From: Centroberyx gerrardi
Taxonomy: Eukaryota; Chordata; Actinopteri; Beryciformes; Berycidae
Length of the DNA stretch: 64,000 nucleotides
Assembly: GCF_048128805.1 (NCBI RefSeq)
Contig: NC_135997.1
Location: 23,531,815-23,595,814, forward strand
Reading direction: 5' to 3'
The translations under genes were made by a program, and so were the position numbers. Of this stretch, positions 61,062 through 64,000 are shown in pieces. The stretch's first letter is position 1. Each line of letters begins with the position of its first letter. The notes beneath the pieces were generated by a model. The model saw only the letters and a program-made list of their open reading frames with translations, had not been told where the DNA came from and did no database searches.

Positions 61062-61302
61062 CTAATTTGCACCCTAGGTCTATGACTTCTTTGTGACACA
61101 GAGGAGACTTGGGCACCTCTCCTTTGTCAGGAGCTCATTAGAGTTGATCCAGGTGAACATGCACTGGCTGAACAACAACACAGCCTCTATTCAAGCCTGG
61201 CTACAGAAAACCTACAAAAACGCCTTTAAAGCCTTTCCACTCTGCAAGAAAAAATACACTTACCACTTCAAATGGGGAGCGACTATTCATATCAGTGTGT
61301 AG
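46276..61302 (+). CDS. erap2: ERAP2-like M1 zinc aminopeptidase (oxytocinase subfamily) with altered active site, 17 coding exons
   Basis: Coding exons: 46276-46844, 47231-47369, 47754-47888, 48139-48259, 48351-48505, 50059-50172, 51754-51900, 52832-52963, 53664-53818, 53995-54074, 54947-55130, 55922-56078, 57650-57837, 60072-60239, 60414-60554, 60827-60908 and 61078-61302. They total 2892 nt, 963 residues (human ERAP1 about 941, ERAP2 960), with every phase matching and no frame break. A signal peptide or anchor lies near 1-17, then the N-terminal beta domain (about 36-250), the M1 catalytic domain (about 250-510) and the helical ERAP1_C domain (about 580-932). Zinc ligands His368, His372 and Glu391 and catalytic Glu369 are present. 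The GAMEN motif is VGTES (332-336), and the tyrosine of the VSYxKGA motif is His458. Strings like [14 protein letters not shown] and FIILNSKDL recall ERAP2; a short loop near 505-515 recalls LNPEP. Relatives trim peptides in the ER or endosomes. Activity here is doubtful, and the exact ortholog is uncertain. Confidence 0.93.
46845..47230 (+). other. erap2: ERAP2-like intron 1
   Basis: 386 bp, AT-rich with a T-rich acceptor tract; nothing else. Confidence 0.85.
47231..47369 (+). CDS. erap2: ERAP2-like coding exon 2
   Basis: Arg190 to Lys236. It holds [18 protein letters not shown], where Glu198 matches the N-terminus-binding Glu183 of ERAP1. His196 sits at the position of ERAP1 Gln181 and ERAP2 Asp198, which shape the S1 pocket. 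It ends SLSNMPK|GTGAGA. Confidence 0.96.
47370..47753 (+). other. erap2: ERAP2-like intron 2 with CT/CA microsatellites
   Basis: 384 bp, mostly CT-rich and (CA)n runs (about 47562-47748). The CT run just before the acceptor serves as its polypyrimidine tract. Confidence 0.9.
47754..47888 (+). CDS. erap2: ERAP2-like coding exon 3
   Basis: Residues 237-281, 45 codons in phase 0. It includes [13 protein letters not shown], a conserved strand pair of the family, and RGVK before the donor AAG|GTCAGG. Confidence 0.95.
48139..48259 (+). CDS. erap2: ERAP2-like coding exon 4
   Basis: Residues 282-321 plus one base: [18 protein letters not shown] and YPLPKL, close to ERAP2. It has one sequon, NQT (292-294). 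Confidence 0.95.
48351..48505 (+). CDS. erap2: ERAP2-like coding exon 5: GAMEN-equivalent and HEXXH
   Basis: Asp322 to Gln373. [19 protein letters not shown] aligns without gaps to the family's PDFxxGAMENWGLxTYRE. Thus residues 332-336 read VGTES, keeping Glu335 but losing the motif's Gly, Ala, Met and Asn. The exon ends with the intact zinc motif HELAH (368-372). Confidence 0.96.
48602..49112. repeat. Large imperfect (ATC)n trinucleotide tract
   Basis: It starts with (CTA)n at 48602-48627, then about 470 bp of ATC/TCA units with scattered substitutions. The reverse strand reads as a poly-Met/Ile frame of 190 codons, an artefact of the repeat. Confidence 0.97.
49805..49838. repeat. (CCTT)n microsatellite
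   Basis: About seven tetranucleotide units in the same intron. Confidence 0.9.
50059..50172 (+). CDS. erap2: ERAP2-like coding exon 6: third zinc ligand
   Basis: Residues 374-411. [20 protein letters not shown] contains Glu391, exactly 18 residues after His372 (HEXXHX18E). The usual MEWWND is MHCWRD here. Confidence 0.96.
51600..51640. repeat. (TTCTG)n pentanucleotide repeat
   Basis: About seven TTCTG/CTCTG units in intron 6 of the ERAP2-like gene. Confidence 0.85.
51719..51748 (+). repeat. (GT)15 abutting a splice acceptor
   Basis: Fifteen GT units followed by only TTCAG before the exon at 51754, so the usual polypyrimidine tract is replaced by a UG repeat in the RNA. Confidence 0.95.
51754..51900 (+). 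CDS. erap2: ERAP2-like coding exon 7: carries His458 at the catalytic-Tyr position
   Basis: Residues 412-460, 49 codons in phase 0 at both ends. [12 protein letters not shown] is about four residues longer than in ERAP1. FDVVSHNK, continued by GAA in the next exon, aligns with FDDVSYDKGA, so the transition-state tyrosine (ERAP1 Tyr438) is His458. The donor AAG|GTTTCA is weak. Reading through it gives VSH and a stop at 51912. Confidence 0.93.
51901..52831 (+). other. erap2: ERAP2-like intron 7
   Basis: 0.93 kb, unique-looking, AT-rich. Nothing recognised. Confidence 0.8.
52832..52963 (+). CDS. erap2: ERAP2-like coding exon 8
   Basis: Residues 461-504, 44 codons. [20 protein letters not shown] and DDLWRAMTE are standard for the end of the catalytic domain. 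Confidence 0.95.
52964..53663 (+). other. erap2: ERAP2-like intron 8
   Basis: 0.7 kb, nothing recognised. Confidence 0.8.
53664..53818 (+). CDS. erap2: ERAP2-like coding exon 9
   Basis: Residues 505-555 plus two bases. [21 protein letters not shown] matches the family. The disordered loop before it is short (SNMTIG), about 25 residues shorter than in ERAP1/ERAP2 and more like LNPEP. Confidence 0.94.
53879..53949. repeat. (CT)35 microsatellite
   Basis: An uninterrupted CT run filling much of the 176-bp intron 53819-53994. Confidence 0.97.
53995..54074 (+). CDS. erap2: ERAP2-like coding exon 10
   Basis: Gly556 to Glu582 plus one base. [20 protein letters not shown] aligns with the ERAP2 WHIPLTYxTSSSNVI segment. 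The donor is G|GTAATT. Confidence 0.92.
54075..54946 (+). other. erap2: ERAP2-like intron 10
   Basis: 0.87 kb; AT-rich, no repeat named. The pyrimidine tract CCTCTCTCTGACCCATCAG at its end fixes the acceptor at 54946. Confidence 0.8.
54947..55130 (+). CDS. erap2: ERAP2-like coding exon 11
   Basis: Glu583 to Ala643 plus two bases. [20 protein letters not shown] matches the ILPEEVEWIKFNV..GYY segment of ERAP1, which supports this start over two in-frame upstream AGs at 54910 and 54919. Start of the helical C-terminal domain. Confidence 0.9.
55131..55921 (+). other. erap2: ERAP2-like intron 11
   Basis: 0.8 kb beginning with CA-rich sequence (55137-55240) and a short dispersed repeat (55237-55290). 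The rest is AT-rich. Confidence 0.85.
55237..55290. repeat. Short dispersed fish repeat, copy B
   Basis: Shares 'acattta..aaggcattt..acagtgagtgcaaa' with the family seen at 35274-35350, with the central part deleted. Confidence 0.5.
55922..56078 (+). CDS. erap2: ERAP2-like coding exon 12
   Basis: Arg644 to Lys696; helical repeats of the ERAP1_C-type domain, ending in HCITRLLK. It is moderately diverged, supported by phase and strong splice sites. Confidence 0.9.
56079..57649 (+). other. erap2: ERAP2-like intron 12
   Basis: 1.6 kb, unique-looking. I found no missing exon here, since the protein aligns continuously across the junction. Confidence 0.8.
57650..57837 (+). CDS. erap2: ERAP2-like coding exon 13
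   Basis: Residues 697-758 plus two bases. [10 protein letters not shown] and [14 protein letters not shown] correspond to QTWTDEGSVS and the following helix in ERAP1. Confidence 0.93.
57962..57992. repeat. Perfect 13-bp inverted repeat, 5-nt loop
   Basis: AGCTATTAGAGCT, ATAAC, AGCTCTAATAGCT: an exact stem-loop in intron 13. Confidence 0.95.
58850..59020. repeat. Dispersed repeat fragment with tRNA B-box-like string
   Basis: 'gggattcagcaccttgctc', 'gacagtgatggtgggatctg' and 'tggttcgaactggcaacc' recall a common fish interspersed repeat. The GGTTCGAACTGG part is B-box-like, but no tRNA fold is present. Confidence 0.5.
59550..59667. repeat. Dispersed repeat, copy B
   Basis: Related to 28411-28545: shared GATAAACAATAAAAAT core, with AAAGTGCTTTAAAGACAATA upstream. 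Confidence 0.6.
59797..59998. repeat. Common teleost retroelement-tail repeat
   Basis: 'aaagacatgcaggtcaggtggactggag', 'taaattgcccatag', 'gtgatggactgg', 'gctgggatacactccagtcccc' and a terminal 'aagcgggtagagaaaatgaatga' match a very common fish interspersed repeat, probably the 3' part of a non-LTR element. It sits only 73 bp before a coding exon. Confidence 0.75.
60072..60239 (+). CDS. erap2: ERAP2-like coding exon 14 (GC splice donor)
   Basis: Leu759 to Gln814 plus two bases. The exon ends CAGTG with donor GCAAGT at 60240, a GC-AG intron. The split Trp815 restores the KxQWLL string of ERAP1. No GT donor nearby keeps the frame. Confidence 0.92.
60414..60554 (+). CDS. erap2: ERAP2-like coding exon 15
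   Basis: Residues 815-861 plus two bases, including [15 protein letters not shown], equivalent to AWQFLRKNWNKLVQK of ERAP1. Confidence 0.95.
60827..60908 (+). CDS. erap2: ERAP2-like coding exon 16
   Basis: Lys862 to Glu889: [20 protein letters not shown] aligns with the KFxLGSxxIxxxVxGTTxxFS segment of the family. Confidence 0.94.
60980..61061. repeat. (GT)n microsatellite before the last exon
   Basis: About 39 GT units, ending about 16 bp before the acceptor at 61077. Confidence 0.97.
61078..61302 (+). CDS. erap2: ERAP2-like last coding exon
   Basis: Residues 890-963 and [25 protein letters not shown] matches the family's last helices; ERAP1, ERAP2 and LNPEP end within about ten residues of that WL. 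Here a Lys/aromatic-rich tail of about 30 residues follows (934-963). Confidence 0.92.
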   Translation, partial: VYDFFVTQRRLGHLSFVRSSLELIQVNMHWLNNNTASIQAWLQKTYKNAFKAFPLCKKKYTYHFKWGATIHISV

Positions 61303-61780
61303 GATTGTAGCTGTCAACCAGCTGTGAAGCTATCATTCACTATATACCGTCAGGAGATGTTTGTCAAAATCATTGGAATAGTTCTTAATCACTATAACAG
61401 TCATGGCCTTTATCAGTAACCACATTGTCTGTGTTGTGTTTCTTGTTTTTGCCTCCCCTTTTTCTCATTATTAAAGTCAAATCTCTGAATCCAGCCCTTT
61501 ATCCTCTTCAAAGTACTTGTAGAGATATCACGACAAATAAAACAATAATCAGGAGAATTATATTGATGGGATTGAACAGAGATCAAGATGTTTTGTTTGG
61601 CACACCCTCATAAAGAGGATGGAAAGATTTCAAGTAGTCAGACTTTAGCCAAGAGACCGACATTTAAATCACACTTCTTATGCTTATGCATACGCTTACT
61701 TGCATCGTTGTTATTCACATGAAAGTACTGACGATGTGAAGATTTTCTTCATGTAAATAAATTGGATAGATCCAAGTATT
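61303..61780 (+). other. erap2: ERAP2-like 3' UTR
   Basis: Short AT-rich trailer with three candidate poly(A) signals: ATTAAA 61470-61475, AATAAA 61536-61541 and AATAAA 61756-61761. I cannot tell which is used. Confidence 0.55.
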
Positions 61781-62615
61781 GTTTGTTTGCTGAGAGCGCC
61801 GTGTCCACAGCACAGTGCCAACTTATTTTCTTATGAAGCCTTTTATGCATTGCAGTGTGTAAACACATTGCATATGGTTGGAAAAAATTCTGTTTCATAT
61901 TTTCTACAAACAATCTCACTGGGAAGTGCTAATTTATTGGGCTGGGTTTGTCCAAGTACTATTTTATATGAAGTGAGAAGACTTCATTTGAACCTAACCT
62001 CATTATTTAGGGTGACCAGATACTAGACTGCTGCCCTAGTTGTTTAGCTCTATTTCTCATAATTAAGGTAGTTTTCATTACATGTAGCAGAATTTAAATA
62101 TTGCAAAATGCTACATGTTTTGTTATTAGGCTAGGTTAGTTCTGATGAGACTAGTTTAAAGAAGCCATTCAACCTGCTGATTAAACTGTAGCTTGTTGTA
62201 TGGATGTCTGTTCAGTGAAAGGTTTACAGCTAAGACAGCTGCTCCAACACAAACATTATCCCTATGATGTAATTGCTTTTTCACCCTTGCCAACTCAAAT
62301 TCTGATGAAATCTGTGAACACAGCTTGACCCCAACTCTTCACATGCAGAACAGTCCATTAATAGAATTTCTTCTCATTGTAAGTGAAATTATCTAACAGA
62401 CATAGTCCGGATACCAGGACACAGTGGAAAAACGGCTAATTAAAGTTTATTTCCTGATCATTCCTCCATCCCCATTGTCATGTTCAATTTCAGAAAACGA
62501 AATCTTGACAACTTGATATGACATGAAGAGGATTCTACAAGATGTAACTGACATTTAACATACAACAAAAATCAACAACTGTTTTCTCTACGCCAACACG
62601 CAAAATAACTCGAGC
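61781..62615. other. Intergenic spacer between convergent genes
   Basis: About 0.8 kb of AT-rich unique-looking DNA between the ends of the ERAP2-like gene and serf2. Nothing recognised. Confidence 0.6.
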
Positions 62616-62995
62616 AAGCATGAACTAAAAAGATATTTTATTTGGAACCAGCAGGGGACATTTTGATACAAAAATACACAATCGTTATGTAGATGCTTTG
62701 TGTTGAGAATTGTTCATACTTCATACTCCTGCTGCTTACACCACTGATGCTCCTCTGAATGAGACATGCAGGACCAGAGTGGAGAACCACTAACTTGCTC
62801 AGACTTTATTTCACCAGGTAAAATAACACAATTCCAATAAGCAACAAGCAATGTCATTTGCCATAGGGAAGAATGTAGGATCCTATATTCTTGAGTCTAG
62901 ACAAAAATGAAAGATCCATTCTCATAAATATCAGGAAGAATGCTGAATGAGGGACGATCTTGAACACCGAGTCGGACTCATCTCCGACTGCAACG
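62616..62995 (-). other. serf2: serf2 3' UTR (probable)
   Basis: Minus-strand trailer after the serf2 stop. Reverse-strand AATAAA signals lie at 62805-62810 and 62637-62642; the end point is uncertain. Confidence 0.5.
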
Positions 62996-63065
62996 TTATT
63001 TCTTCTCAGGTGCTTTCCCCCCTTCATTCGCCTTTTTCTGCTTCTGTTGCATTATCTCTGCGTCC
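62996..63065 (-). CDS. serf2: SERF2 terminal coding exon (partial gene)
   Basis: On the minus strand the acceptor TTCCTTCCCCCAAG precedes an exon reading (R)DAEIMQQKQKKANEGGKAPEKK and stop. RDxEIMQQKQKKANE is the signature end of SERF2, the small EDRK-rich factor, whose known vertebrate form has about 59 residues. The exon starts with one base completing Arg, which matches the RD junction. SERF proteins are small, basic and linked to modulating amyloid aggregation. The earlier exons must lie beyond the right edge of the window. Too short to be found by ORF length; recognised from the motif. Confidence 0.85.
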
Positions 63066-64000
63066 CTTGGGGGAAGGAAGGAAGAAAAAACAAAACATTC
63101 GAATGAGTCGGGAGATTTCGAGATAGAAAACAAACTTTGTTAAGATATACCCAACTATAGCACACACACACACACAGAGCGTTAACATGCATCTATATGG
63201 ATAACCAATTCAAAAACTTGAAAATGCGTATAAAAAGTAATACTCCACACAAAATTGCTCATGGAGTTGAGAATTAACCCTCAACCTGTTTTCCAGAGAA
63301 GTCACACAGGATAATGAGCGTGGCACACCTCCACACTCGACAGTTATGGTGCCTCCTGGATTGACAAAGTTGCTAGTTGCGAAATATTCACCAACATTAC
63401 ATGCAACCCTGGCTGATGGGTCAAAAGCCACTTGAGAGTAATTAGTTATTCTGAATGCAACGCCTGATGCCACATCAAAAAAATAAAATCTATCATGCAG
63501 GGATATGTTTTTCGTACATGCATCTCCCTTTTTCATTCCAGTGGAAGATTATGGTTTTCCAGTCCCAACCTGCACCTCCCCAAGCTGTTCCTGATCACAC
63601 ACCTGAATTCAATAATAAGGGTTCACCGATACCATTTTTTTCAGACCGAGTACAACTTTGAGTACTTGCCGATACAGAATACCGATACAAGTACTTCACA
63701 TTATGCAACCTCTGAAAATAATTCATAACCAGATCACTGCATAAGACACATTTTTAAAAACATTTTGGATTGATTGATTATTTGTTGATATTTTGTTTTT
63801 TTAAAACAGTTGAAACACGCGCGCCCCAGGCTCCAGCACAACCTACGGTACCGGATCTCTTGGCATCAGCTCACTCCACCTATACCGAATACTTAACCTG
63901 GTATCGGCCCCCATACCGATATCAGTGCCGCCCCAATTCGATCATTCTTCAACAGACAGATTTTCTCAAGCAAAATTAATTGTTATAACACCAATGAAGC
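63066..64000 (-). other. serf2: serf2 intron (partial) with repeat remnant
   Basis: No further SERF2 exon is visible. The left part is unique-looking; an open frame of 108 codons on the minus strand (63210-63536) has no recognisable similarity. The right part (63618-63940) is repeat-like. Confidence 0.6.
63618..63940. mobile_element. Non-autonomous DNA-transposon remnant (tentative)
   Basis: 'gggttcaccgatacc', 'gagtacttgccgatacagaataccgatacaagtac' and 'cctggtatcggcccccataccgatatcagtgc' are imperfect palindromic strings I associate with common fish DNA elements starting 'gggtgcaccgatac'. No reading frame. Confidence 0.5.

Noticed and set aside
46276-61302. Identity as ANPEP, suggested by human synteny with SEMA4B
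   Set aside because: The sequence matches ERAP/LNPEP strings from end to end and lacks ANPEP-type features, so synteny was overruled.
63210-63536. 108-codon minus-strand open frame near serf2
   Set aside because: Not similar to SERF2 or any family I know; it lies in the serf2 intron.

Overview
The window is vertebrate nuclear DNA, almost certainly from a teleost fish. It holds three spliced genes with GT-AG introns, long AT-leaning introns full of CA and CT microsatellites, and fish-type transposon remnants (a Harbinger deletion derivative, a Tc1/mariner-like MITE and several short dispersed repeats). Nothing in it suggests prokaryotic or viral gene organisation. I assembled the genes exon by exon from splice sites, codon phase and recalled family similarity. 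No search was run.

Layout. (1) 1-12245: no coding exon recognised. This is upstream flank or 5' intron of sema4b, with simple repeats. (2) 12246-44725: sema4b, plus strand. A 5'-UTR/first coding exon is followed by a 13-kb intron and 13 more coding exons, giving an intact 837-residue class 4 transmembrane semaphorin (signal peptide, Sema, PSI, Ig-like, TM, tail ending in the PDZ-binding motif DSIV). The probable 3' UTR is 4 kb and ends at a good poly(A) signal at 44701. (3) 45503-61761: an M1 zinc aminopeptidase of the oxytocinase subfamily, most like ERAP2, plus strand, 17 coding exons and 963 residues. The frame is intact and the zinc site is complete, but the GAMEN motif reads VGTES and the catalytic tyrosine is histidine. 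(4) 62620-63065: the last exon of serf2 on the minus strand, tail to tail with the aminopeptidase gene. The rest of serf2 lies beyond the right edge. (5) 63066-64000: serf2 intron plus a repeat remnant.

How the genes relate. They do not form a pathway. sema4b makes a guidance and cell-contact ligand at the plasma membrane. The ERAP-like protein should enter the secretory pathway, where its relatives trim peptides for MHC class I. SERF2 is a small basic protein linked to protein aggregation. The most interesting object is the ERAP2-like gene: a full-length, apparently maintained M1 protein with two key active-site motifs replaced. The exon that carries one replacement also has a TG-repeat acceptor and a weak donor, and skipping it would keep the frame. 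It may be a pseudo-peptidase or an enzyme with altered specificity.
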